A program made the translations under genes and the position numbers. From NCBI GenBank assembly GCA_964496245.1, contig CAZBZG010000032.1:1-23833 (forward strand): a stretch of DNA of 23,833 nucleotides, given 5' to 3'. The notes under the pieces are model-generated. The model was not told the DNA's origin, made no database searches, and saw only the letters and a program-made list of their open reading frames with translations. Position 1 is the first letter of the stretch, and each line of letters begins with the position of its first letter. Source of the stretch: CAZBZG01 sp964496245 (lineage in GTDB: Bacteria; Planctomycetota; SZUA-567). This document shows positions 14,765 to 22,146 of the stretch, piece by piece.

Positions 14765-15964
14765 GTGGGCATCAGCATCGGACTGGTCGGCCTGGGCGCG
14801 TTCGGGTCGGCCTTCGCGGATCTCTTCAAGAAGCATCCGGCCGTGGACCGCGTGGCGCTCTGCGACCGGGAACCCGAGCGCATCGAGAAGTGGGCCAAGC
14901 GCGACGACTGGCAGGACAAGTTCGACGAACGCGACGCATATCCGGACCTGGACGCCATCTGCCAGGCCGATCTGGACGCGCTGGTCGTGATTACCCAGCC
15001 GTGGCTCCACGCGCCGCAGTGCCTGCAGGCCCTGGAATCGGGCAAACACGTCTACAGCGCCGTGCCCATCCTCTCGGTGCCGGACGGGGACGAGATCCTC
15101 GACTGGTGCGAGAAGCTGATCGAGGCCTGCCGCAAGACGGGCAAGCATTACATGCTGGGCGAAACGACCTATTACCATGCGGAGTCCATGTTCTGCCGGC
15201 GCAAGGCGGCCGAAGGCGCCTTCGGCGACTTCGTGTATGCCGAAGGGGAGTACTTCCACGACGTGGACGCGAACTGCAACCTGCGCGAGGTGCAGAAGCA
15301 CCGTACGTCCAGTGTCTCCGGCCAGGAATGGCTCAGGCGCAAACAGGCGTACGAAGCGCGCGGCATCCGAAACGGCCCCATGCATTACCCAACGCATTCG
15401 ACCAGCGGCCCGGTGTGCGTGATGAACGCACATGCCGTCAAGGTCACGTGCCACGGTTACGCCAACCGAAACGAGGATCCCTACTTCGCCGATGCGGCGT
15501 TCAGCAACGAGATGGCCCTCTTCAAGATGTCCAACGGCGCCACCGTGCGCATCTGCGAGTGCCGGGAGATCGCGCGCAGCGGCGCCGAAGCCTTCCGCGT
15601 CTACGGCACCAAGGGCAGCTACCACGACGGCACGTGGGAGACGAACCGCCGCGACGCCCCGCTCAGCGCCAAGGCGCTGGAGACCGCAACACCGTCGAAG
15701 GAAGAGATGCGCGATCCGCTGCCGCCCGCGGTGGAGCAGGCCTGGTACGACACGAGCAAGGAATCCGTGGACTACGGCGGGCACGGCGGGTCGCACGCCT
15801 ATCTCGTACACGAGTTCGTGGACGCGGTGGCGAACGCCCGCACGCCCGCCATCAACATCTGGGAGGCGGCCCGGTACATGGCCATGGGCGTGATGGCGCA
15901 CAAGAGCGCGCTCCAGGACGGCGAGTCGCTGGATGTGCCCGACTGGGGGGACGCGCCGGCATAG
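14765..15964 (+). CDS. Gfo/Idh/MocA family oxidoreductase lacking the EKP lysine
   Basis: 399 residues from a GTG at 14765, chosen because AAGGAG (14753-14758) lies six bases upstream and the Rossmann fold starts at once (IGLVGLGAFGSAFAD, 5-19). Where most members have CEKP, this protein has SAVP (98-101), so the usual catalytic lysine is replaced by valine. The conserved second block reads GPMHYPTHSTSG (204-215), with His207 and His211, as in a subgroup common in PVC genomes. The C-terminal sheet contains the usual GGSHAYLVHEFVDAV helix and ends in PDWG. It probably acts in the cytosol on a sugar or cyclitol, possibly with altered chemistry. It lies between the aldolase remnant and deoR in one apparent operon. 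Confidence 0.85.
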   Translation: MGISIGLVGLGAFGSAFADLFKKHPAVDRVALCDREPERIEKWAKRDDWQDKFDERDAYPDLDAICQADLDALVVITQPWLHAPQCLQALESGKHVYSAVPILSVPDGDEILDWCEKLIEACRKTGKHYMLGETTYYHAESMFCRRKAAEGAFGDFVYAEGEYFHDVDANCNLREVQKHRTSSVSGQEWLRRKQAYEARGIRNGPMHYPTHSTSGPVCVMNAHAVKVTCHGYANRNEDPYFADAAFSNEMALFKMSNGATVRICECREIARSGAEAFRVYGTKGSYHDGTWETNRRDAPLSAKALETATPSKEEMRDPLPPAVEQAWYDTSKESVDYGGHGGSHAYLVHEFVDAVANARTPAINIWEAARYMAMGVMAHKSALQDGESLDVPDWGDAPA

Positions 15965-15979
15965 GGTCCGCGCGGACCC
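15964..15979. repeat. Perfect 16-base palindrome between oxidoreductase and deoR
   Basis: GGGTCCGCGCGGACCC begins at the last base of the stop codon. It is short for a terminator and has no T-run. It could be a regulator site or a processing hairpin in the 79-base gap before deoR. Confidence 0.4.
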
Positions 15980-16043
15980 ATAGGACGGCGGAAGGCGGTA
16001 CGCAGCGCGGCTCCGGCAAGCGGGATCCGAGGGACGCGGCGCA

Positions 16044-16856
16044 ATGAAGAAACACCTGCGACACGCACGCATCCTCGAACGGCTCGCCCGGGACGGCGAG
16101 GTCACGGTCGACGGCCTGGCCGGAGAGTTCCAGGTCAGCGTCATGACGGTGCGCCGGGACCTGGCTGAGCTCGCACGCGCCGGACGCGTACGGCGTACGC
16201 ACGGCGGGGCCGTGCCCGCGCGCGCGGGGGTGGCGGCGTTCACCTTTCAGGACAAGGCCACGCGACGGGCGGCTGAGAAGCGCGCCATCGCAGAGGCGGC
16301 GGCGGGGTTGGTGACCGAAGGGATGGCCGTCAGCGTGGACACGGGCACCACCACCTTCGAAGTGGCCCGCGCCATCAGCCCGACGCCGAACCTGACCGTG
16401 CTCACCTCCTCGCTCGTGATCGCTTCCACGCTCCATGCGCGGGAGAACATCGAACTCGTGCTGCTCGGCGGTAACGTGCGCCGGAACAACCCTGATCTCA
16501 TGGGCCCGCTGACCGAGGAGAACCTGCGGCGGTTCCGCGTGCACCTCGCGGTCCTGGGCGCCGACGCCATCACCCCGGAAGGCGTCTTCACCACCGACGT
16601 GGCGGTCAGCCGCATCGCGCGGGCCATGCTGGAGAACGCCGAACGCGCGGTCGTGGTGGCCGACAGCACGAAGTTGATGCAGACGGCTTTTGTGCGGTAC
16701 GCCACCCTCGAAGAAGTCGGACACGTGATCACCGACGACGGGTGCAGCCGGAAGGTGCGCCAATGGCTCGAGCGGGCCGTGGACAAGCTTACATTGGTAT
16801 CGACAGACCGGACCGACCGGACGCGGGAGCGCACCGGATCCGCGGAGAGGGTCTGA
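16044..16856 (+). CDS. DeoR/GlpR-family transcriptional regulator
   Basis: 270 residues. The N-terminal winged helix-turn-helix has LAGEFQVSVMTVRRDL (25-40), the DeoR signature, and THGGAVPAR (52-60) leading into the sensor domain. DTGTTT (99-104), LLGGNVR (140-146) and ADSTK (206-210) are the sugar-phosphate-binding loops of the family. The start at 16044 is supported by GAGGGACG (16029-16036). These proteins usually repress sugar operons and release DNA when a phosphorylated sugar binds; the target here is probably the promoter at 14457. The C-terminal about 20 residues are a hydrophilic Thr/Arg-rich tail not typical of the family, perhaps extended by a mutation. The stop is followed after four bases by the ATG of the kinase remnant. 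Confidence 0.9.
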   Translation: MKKHLRHARILERLARDGEVTVDGLAGEFQVSVMTVRRDLAELARAGRVRRTHGGAVPARAGVAAFTFQDKATRRAAEKRAIAEAAAGLVTEGMAVSVDTGTTTFEVARAISPTPNLTVLTSSLVIASTLHARENIELVLLGGNVRRNNPDLMGPLTEENLRRFRVHLAVLGADAITPEGVFTTDVAVSRIARAMLENAERAVVVADSTKLMQTAFVRYATLEEVGHVITDDGCSRKVRQWLERAVDKLTLVSTDRTDRTRERTGSAERV

Positions 16857-16860
16857 CCCC

Positions 16861-17118
16861 ATGGCGGACGCGATTTTCGATGAGCGGTTGCTGCCCTCGA
16901 CCGGCCTCGCGGCCCTGCCGTGGCTGAATGTCGAGAATTCGCTCGGCCGAATCCTGGGTGGGGGCGCATTCACGGGCGTGGGGCCGCATACGGACCGGGC
17001 GGACATGCTGCGCGCCCTCGCCGCCGCCTTGGCCTTTGAGATGGCGCGCGTCTTACGGGAAGTGAAGCGCCATCGCCGGGTAAACAGCGTGGTGCTCGGC
17101 GGCGGCGCCAGCGAGGGC
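16861..17118 (+). pseudogene. FGGY-type sugar kinase, C-terminal remnant
   Basis: About 86 residues from an ATG directly after deoR. GLAALPWLNVENSLGR (15-30), FTGVGPHTDRADMLRAL and VLGGGASEG (78-86) match the C-terminal ATP-binding domain of FGGY carbohydrate kinases. Those are about 450-500 residues, so the sugar-binding domain and most of the gene are gone. The reading frame passes without a stop into an amidohydrolase-like segment. The remnant fits the lost logic of the operon: kinase, then aldolase, under DeoR control. Confidence 0.6.
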
Positions 17119-17157
17119 GACGTGCTCACGGCCGCGCTCGTGGTGGCCTTGGGCCGC

Positions 17158-17349
17158 GCGTTCTACGAGACGCGCCTGCGCGACTTCCTGCCCGATCGCC
17201 TGATCGATATCCACACGCACGTGTGGCTGGAGAGCATTCGCGGGGACCGAATGGACCGGGATGATCGCACGGTGACCTGGCCGGCGCGCGTGGCCCCGGA
17301 GAACCCGATCGAGGACTTGCTGGAGACCTACCGGCTCATGCTGCCAAGC
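17158..17349 (+). pseudogene. Amidohydrolase-like (metal-dependent TIM-barrel) N-terminal remnant fused in frame to the kinase remnant
   Basis: The segment FYETRLRDFLPDRLIDIHTH followed by VW (residues 101-122 of the composite frame) contains the D-x-H-x-H metal-ligand motif that opens amidohydrolase barrels. TVTWPARVAPENPIEDLLETYRLM follows with no stop. Only about 63 residues remain of a family that is usually 300-400 long. The similarity ends at about 17345, where the next fragment begins in another frame. Genes of this type often sit beside sugar kinases and aldolases in PVC genomes. Confidence 0.5.
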
Positions 17350-17558
17350 GACGATTTCGAGGCGTCGATGTCCCTGGAGGCTTTGCAAGTGGATGGCATC
17401 CAGAAGGGGGCGGCGGCCGCGGATACGTGGGCGACTGCCACAACGGCAAAGGCAACTGCGGCTCCATGGACGGACACGTGGAGACCCATCCCTTCCAGGA
17501 GTAGCTGCCCGCCGACAATCCGGAGACGATCCGGGAGTGCTGGAGCGTGCGCAAGTAG
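17346..17558 (+). pseudogene. H-X9-DG pseudopilin-like protein, C-terminal remnant with an internal TAG
   Basis: In the frame of 17400 the sequence reads GFASGWHPEGGGGRGYVGD and then CHNGKGNCGSMDGHVETHPF. The latter holds the H-x9-DG motif of the prepilin-type processing-associated family that is abundant in PVC bacteria. A TAG at 17502-17504 stops it, but the next 17 codons (LPADNPETIRECWSVRK) still look coding and end at a second TAG at 17556-17558. The first stop may therefore be a nonsense mutation. The N-terminal prepilin helix and most of the protein are missing. It may be the other half of the fragment at 12146-12361. Confidence 0.5.
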
Positions 17559-17603
17559 CGCGTGCTGCGGATCCGAATGTACACAACGTTTGGAGGAGGG
17601 AAC

Positions 17604-18860
17604 GTGAACGCGGATTTCGACGTCATCGTCGCTGGGGGCGGGCCGGCCGGCATTGGTGCGGCTGTTGCCGCAGCGCGCAATGGCGCGACCACGCTGCTTG
17701 TCGAAGGCACCAACTGCCTCGGCGGCATGGGCACCAATGGGCTCGTGCCCATGATCCGAACGGCCGGGGACGATGGCGGGATCGTGCACGAGTACTGGGA
17801 TCGTCTCGCCCGGGCCGGCGGGGCCGAGCTCAGCGAGAAGCGTGTGAGCATCCAGCCCTGCGTGGCGCGCATCGTGGCGCTGGAGATGGTGCGGGAGGCG
17901 GGCGCGGATGTGCTCCTGCACACGTTCCTCGCGGGCGCCCAACGGGACGGACAGGCGCTCGCGCGCGTGAACATCGCCAACAAGGGCGGCGTGCAGTCCC
18001 TCTCGTGCCGCGCGGCCGTTGAGGCCACTGGCGACGGCGACCTCGCCGTGGGGGCGGGTGCGCCCTTTGACAAAGGAGGCGAAGACGGCCGCCTGCAGGC
18101 CGTCAGCCTCAACTTCGAGCTTGCGGGCGTGGACAGGAGCAAACGCCCGACGTGGGAGGACTTCCAACGCATCACCGGCGACGCCCTGGCGCGCGGCGAG
18201 ATCGAACTGCCGGCCAAGCACCAGGCGCTCCACTTCGGCAGCCAGCGACCGGGGTACCCCGAAGGCGTGGTGCGCTTCCAGTTCGACATGGCCATGGGCA
18301 TCGACGCCTCCGATCCGGAGAGCCTGACCCAGGGCGAGATCCTCTGCCACCAGCGCGTCTTAAAGATCTGGCGCTTTCTCAAACAGACCTTTGCGGCGTA
18401 CGAGCACAGCGTGCTCATCAACATCGCCACCTACCTGGGCGTGCGCGAGACCCGGCGCATCCGGGGCGAACAGACCCTGACCGAGGCCGACGTGCTCGAA
18501 GGGCGCAAGCACCCGGACGGCATTTCGCGGTGCTCCTGGTACATGGATCTGCACGACGGGCAAGACAAGCGCCCCCTGGAGGAGTACCGCGCCGCGCGCC
18601 GTCCTCCCGACGGGGACTTCTACGAGATTCCCTACGGCTGCCTGGTGCCGCTCGCGGTCGACAATCTCCTCGTGAGCGGACGCTGCATCTCGAGCACCCG
18701 GCCTGCCAACGGCTCCCTGCGCCTGCAGCCCACCTGCATGAACTTGGGACAGGCCGCGGGGACGGCCGCAGCCGTGTGTGTCGACCGTAGCATCACGCCG
18801 CGCGCGCTCCAAGGAGAAGAGCTGCGCGGCCTTCTGAAAGAGCAGGGCATGGAGCTCTAG
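17604..18860 (+). CDS. FAD-dependent oxidoreductase (FAD_oxidored family)
   Basis: 418 residues from a GTG at 17604. GGAGGAGGG (17592-17600) sits at the right distance, while the in-frame ATG at 17577 has no RBS and would put that purine run inside the gene. FDVIVAGGGPAGIGAA (5-20) is the FAD-binding Rossmann motif, Glu34 the ribose contact and CLGGMGTNG (38-46) the family-specific loop. The C-terminal block from LLVSGRCISSTRPANGS to PTCMNLGQAAGTAAA closes the FAD site as in the PF12831 group. The length is normal for the family. The substrate is unknown; such flavoproteins accompany sugar-degrading genes in PVC bacteria. It is cytosolic, with no signal peptide. Confidence 0.85.
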   Translation: MNADFDVIVAGGGPAGIGAAVAAARNGATTLLVEGTNCLGGMGTNGLVPMIRTAGDDGGIVHEYWDRLARAGGAELSEKRVSIQPCVARIVALEMVREAGADVLLHTFLAGAQRDGQALARVNIANKGGVQSLSCRAAVEATGDGDLAVGAGAPFDKGGEDGRLQAVSLNFELAGVDRSKRPTWEDFQRITGDALARGEIELPAKHQALHFGSQRPGYPEGVVRFQFDMAMGIDASDPESLTQGEILCHQRVLKIWRFLKQTFAAYEHSVLINIATYLGVRETRRIRGEQTLTEADVLEGRKHPDGISRCSWYMDLHDGQDKRPLEEYRAARRPPDGDFYEIPYGCLVPLAVDNLLVSGRCISSTRPANGSLRLQPTCMNLGQAAGTAAAVCVDRSITPRALQGEELRGLLKEQGMEL

Positions 18861-18920
18861 GACGATGAACCAGGCAATGGCACGCACGGTTTCTTGCCGC
18901 CCGTGCTCTCTGTTGTGCGG

Positions 18921-18940
18921 GGGCCTGCTTCTGCAGGCCC
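18921..18940 (+). terminator. Hairpin 60 bases after the flavoprotein stop
   Basis: GGGCCTGC, loop TTCT and GCAGGCCC give a perfect 8-bp GC-rich stem with a tetraloop. There is no T-run, so termination would be factor-assisted if it occurs. Confidence 0.4.
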
Positions 18941-19143
18941 GTGCGACCTGGGGGCCCGGCCCGGCCGTGCACGAGGTCCGCATGGCCGCGCAATCCGGGC
19001 CGTGCGCGTGGTCGCCTCCGGAGGATCGCGAGGCCTGGTGGCTGTGGATCTGGCCGGCATGGTGGCGCGTTTCGGTCGAAAGCTGAAGCGCTTGCGTTGG
19101 ACCGACATGGGCACGCCCGCCCCCGCAGTGCACGCCGCGATTT

Positions 19144-19308
19144 CGGCCTGGTTCAGATTCGGGTAACACATGAAGGGTGCAGTTTGTAGCACAGGCACTC
19201 CTGCCTGTGGAGCGCCTCACGGATTCGGCCCCAGGCAGGAGTGCCTGGGCTACAAACCGCCTCGTAGCGCGCGTGTCACCCAAACCGGCGGACTTCTGAA
19301 CCAGGCCG
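19144..19308. repeat. Long imperfect inverted repeat (REP-like hairpin element)
   Basis: The inner arms 19182-19208 and 19231-19257 match at 25 of 27 positions around a 22-base loop. Each inner arm also contains its own near-palindrome (CAGGCACTCCTGCCTG). The outer arms repeat CGGCCTGGTTCAGA exactly at 19144-19157 and, inverted, at 19295-19308, with partly matching sequence between (TTCGGGTAACAC and TTTGGGTGACAC). It looks like a REP/BIME-type or miniature transposable element. No transposase is adjacent. Confidence 0.75.
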
Positions 19309-19338
19309 CGATTTCCACAGAAGGATCCGCCTATCTGG

Positions 19339-19366
19339 TTGACGAAGCCGGAACCGGGGGTATGCT
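19339..19366 (+). promoter_or_regulatory. Candidate promoter for the heparinase-like gene
   Basis: TTGACG (19339-19344), a 16-base spacer and TATGCT (19361-19366). The start codon is at 19492, leaving a leader of about 120 bases. Confidence 0.45.
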
Positions 19367-19491
19367 GAGCCGAAATGGCCGACAGAGGACCCTGCACGCT
19401 CTGCCCATGCTTGTGACGCATCTCGCCTTCTGCGGCGCCGCGCCCGTGTGCGGTTTGTCCCAAGGATTGTTCCGCCTGTGAGGCCCCCATC

Positions 19492-21822
19492 ATGAGTTCG
19501 CCCGAGGTTCCCGTGGTGCCTGCGCCCCTCCACCAGGATCGGCCGCCGCTTCCTTGTGAGACGCGCGTGGACGGTGAGGACCTGGTGCTCACCTTCACCG
19601 GCCCGCCCGACCTGTACCGCGTGGATCTCCGTACCAAGGACGGCACGTTCGATGTGGACTCGCTCTACATCCGCTGCACCTTCCGGCCGTTTCGGGAAGG
19701 CAACACCCCCGACGACCCCGACGCGCCGCTGACGGGCCCCTGGGACTACATCAACGATGGATTCGTGGTGCCTGTGGCTGACGTCTACCTGGACGGGGAC
19801 TACCTGCATCAGACCTGGATCGACCTGCCGGGGATCGCGTCCCTGGAACGCGGAGGCGTGGAGACGAGCTTCGCCTTCTGGACGCGCGAGGCGGGCGAGC
19901 ACGAAGTGCGGGTGAAGTTCGACGCCGAGGACGGGCGCCTACGGGCCGAGGATTTCGAACCCGCGGTCCTCCGCCAGGACGAGCGCAAGCCGATCCAGCG
20001 GGTGGGACTGCGCGAGAAGCTCAAAGGCCGGCACCCGCGCCTCTTTTTCGCTGAAGACAATCTTCCCCGCCTCCGCCGCGAGAAGGACTCCACGCACAAG
20101 AAGATCTGGCAGGGCATCCAGAACCAGATCGAGCGGGTCGAAGAGAAGCTCGACGAAAGCCCGCACTTCAGCTCGGCCGAACCGCTCGACCGGCGCGCGT
20201 TCCTGGCCCGTGCCTACGCCTTCCTCAATGCCGTGGAGCCTCGCAAGGAGCGGGCCGACCGCGCGCTCGCCTCCGCCCTGGCGATCTGCGAAGCCGAGAC
20301 CTGGGGCCCGACCATGACCAAGGGCCACATGAACTGCGACAACGACATGCACGCCGGGCAGTTCCTCTACGTGCTCTGCTGCGTCTACGACTGGCTCTAC
20401 GGGCATGTCGATCCAGACAAGCTGGACATCCTGCGCGACAAGATCGTGCACCACGCGCGCCTGCTCTACGAGTTCGCCGTGTTTCAGCGCGACTATTGGC
20501 CCACGGGCTACATCCAGAACCACTGCACGGCCAGCCTCCACGGACTCGGCGCTGCAGGACTTCTCTTTCTCGGTGAAGAGCCGGATGCCCAGGCCTGGGC
20601 CGACTGGACCCGGCGCAGCTTCGACGGCACGCTCGAACTCTTCAGCCTGGACGGTGCGGGCCTCAGCCTCGAATACACCTTCGGCCTGTGCTTCACGCTC
20701 CGTTACACCGAACTCCTGCTCTATGCCACCAACGAGAACCTCTATGCCCAGGGCTGCTTCCACCGCGTCTTCGAGCACTACCAGTACCTCGTCAGTCCCC
20801 ATGCCTACAGCAATCACGTCATCCTCGCCAACCGCACCGGCAACCCACGGCAGCAGGCCATGGTGGAGCGGTACATCGAGAAGGTGGACCATCATTCCCC
20901 GGGCACCTTTCTCTCGTACCGTCCCTTTCCCGGCCGGGATCCGTACGATCTGCCGCTCTGCAAGCACTTCGACGACTGCGGTTGGGTGGTCATGCAGGAC
21001 CGGTGGGATCGGAAGAAGCGCGTCAAGATGCTCTTCCACTGCGGGCCCATCTTCGGCCATTCGGTCTTCGAAAAGGCCCGGCGCTACAATTTCGCCCACG
21101 GTCTGCCGGGCATGGCGGGGATCCTCGTGGAATACAAGGGGCTGCGCCTGATCTGCGGCTCGCAGGGAAGCTACCGGAAGGAGACGCGCCAGCTCAACTG
21201 CGTGACCGTGGACGGGCAGGGCCAGTGGGGCGACGGATTCGTGTGGATGCCGAAGCTGGCGCCCGACCAGGTGCCCCACATCCCGTTCTACGAGGACACG
21301 CACGACTACACGATCGTGCGCGGGGATGCGACCCAGGCCTACCCGCCGAAGCTGGGGCTCGACAAGTATTTCCGCACCATCGCCTTCTGCAAGCCCGATC
21401 TCTTTCTCGTCCACGATCACCTGGAGTCGGAGACAGCCGGGACGTACGAGTGGCGGCTCCACACGAACGGCGATTGGACGTCCCTCGGGGACGGCATCTA
21501 TTGCGTGGAGCAGCGCGGCGTGAGGTTCTTTGTGCGGGATCTGCTGCATGCGGATCGGGACGCGCAGACCGGCGTCTGCGAGATCGTCCCGGCCTATCGC
21601 TTCAACGGACATTACGCGCGGGAACTCTGCCTGACGGTCGAGGCCGATCATCCGCGCACCGATCTGCTCTTCGCCCTGAGCGCGGATCAGGACATGCTGC
21701 GCGCGCTCGCCGTGAAGGAGCGCGACGGCACGGTCTGCCTGCAGACGGAGCGGCACGGGCAGGTCACGCTGCACCTGGCGACCGACCGCATTACGTACAT
21801 TCCTGCAGCGGAGGACGTCTGA
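19492..21822 (+). CDS. Heparinase II/III-like polysaccharide lyase
   Basis: 776 residues from the ATG at 19492; GAGG (19479-19482) is a modest RBS. Residues about 1-165 form a beta-rich N-terminal domain. Residues about 180-480 are an alpha/alpha toroid with YIQNHCTASLHGLGAAG (340-356, Asn343/His344) and LSLEYTFG (391-398, Tyr395), the regions carrying the catalytic His and Tyr in heparinase II/III folds. Residues about 510-776 are the C-terminal beta-sandwich with NFAHGLPGMAGILVEYKGLR (533-552). The family cleaves uronate-containing glycans (heparin, alginate, ulvan types) by beta-elimination. No signal peptide is visible, so it probably degrades oligosaccharides inside the cell, unless the start is wrong. 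Its TGA overlaps the next ATG (TGATG). Substrate specificity is undetermined. Confidence 0.8.
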   Translation: MSSPEVPVVPAPLHQDRPPLPCETRVDGEDLVLTFTGPPDLYRVDLRTKDGTFDVDSLYIRCTFRPFREGNTPDDPDAPLTGPWDYINDGFVVPVADVYLDGDYLHQTWIDLPGIASLERGGVETSFAFWTREAGEHEVRVKFDAEDGRLRAEDFEPAVLRQDERKPIQRVGLREKLKGRHPRLFFAEDNLPRLRREKDSTHKKIWQGIQNQIERVEEKLDESPHFSSAEPLDRRAFLARAYAFLNAVEPRKERADRALASALAICEAETWGPTMTKGHMNCDNDMHAGQFLYVLCCVYDWLYGHVDPDKLDILRDKIVHHARLLYEFAVFQRDYWPTGYIQNHCTASLHGLGAAGLLFLGEEPDAQAWADWTRRSFDGTLELFSLDGAGLSLEYTFGLCFTLRYTELLLYATNENLYAQGCFHRVFEHYQYLVSPHAYSNHVILANRTGNPRQQAMVERYIEKVDHHSPGTFLSYRPFPGRDPYDLPLCKHFDDCGWVVMQDRWDRKKRVKMLFHCGPIFGHSVFEKARRYNFAHGLPGMAGILVEYKGLRLICGSQGSYRKETRQLNCVTVDGQGQWGDGFVWMPKLAPDQVPHIPFYEDTHDYTIVRGDATQAYPPKLGLDKYFRTIAFCKPDLFLVHDHLESETAGTYEWRLHTNGDWTSLGDGIYCVEQRGVRFFVRDLLHADRDAQTGVCEIVPAYRFNGHYARELCLTVEADHPRTDLLFALSADQDMLRALAVKERDGTVCLQTERHGQVTLHLATDRITYIPAAEDV

Positions 21823-22133
21823 TGGCTTCCGGGACAGCCGTGCACCGGCGCGGACAGCTGGACATCGCGTACGCCGAGGATTCGGGGCAGATCTTGCGGA
21901 TTGCCGACCGGTCGCTCGACATGCAGGGCGTCGCCCGGGGCGTGGCCCTGTGCGCCGGGCACGAGGTGGTCGATCCGGCCAAAGAACCGCGGGACATCAC
22001 GATCCCCCAATGGATGGGTGCGGTCAAGGCGCTGCAGAACGTGCACACCTCCGAGGTCGTCAAGCCGAGCGGGGAAGGGGACGACGGCGTCACCTTCCGC
22101 CTTGCGGGCGCGGCTGCGTATGCCGTGCAGTGA
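21822..22133 (+). CDS. Small protein of unknown function, translationally coupled to the lyase
   Basis: 103 residues from the ATG at 21822-21824, which shares one base with the lyase stop, so coupled translation is likely. The sequence begins with a strand-rich LDIAYAEDSGQILRIADRSL, reminiscent of the N-terminal beta-sandwich of some glycan-active enzymes, and contains DITIPQWMGAV. It ends abruptly after FRLAGAAAYAVQ. I do not recognise a family. It could be an intact small protein or, given the other broken genes here, the N-terminus of a larger enzyme. Thirteen bases separate it from the next gene. Confidence 0.5.
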   Translation: MASGTAVHRRGQLDIAYAEDSGQILRIADRSLDMQGVARGVALCAGHEVVDPAKEPRDITIPQWMGAVKALQNVHTSEVVKPSGEGDDGVTFRLAGAAAYAVQ

Positions 22134-22146
22134 GAACGCGGAGATC

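Larger units (their letters stand above)
18861..19491. other. 630-base intergenic region
   Basis: No convincing gene on either strand. It holds a perfect 8-bp hairpin (18921-18940), a long imperfect inverted repeat (19144-19308) and a candidate promoter (19339-19366) for the downstream lyase gene. The stretch 18941-19143 shows nothing I can name. Confidence 0.6.

Noticed and set aside
14417..16243. Minus-strand open frame opposite the second Gfo/Idh/MocA gene
   Set aside because: Shadow of a motif-supported gene; no start signals.
19939..21774. Minus-strand open frame opposite the heparinase-like gene
   Set aside because: Shadow; no motifs, while the plus-strand protein has a complete lyase layout.
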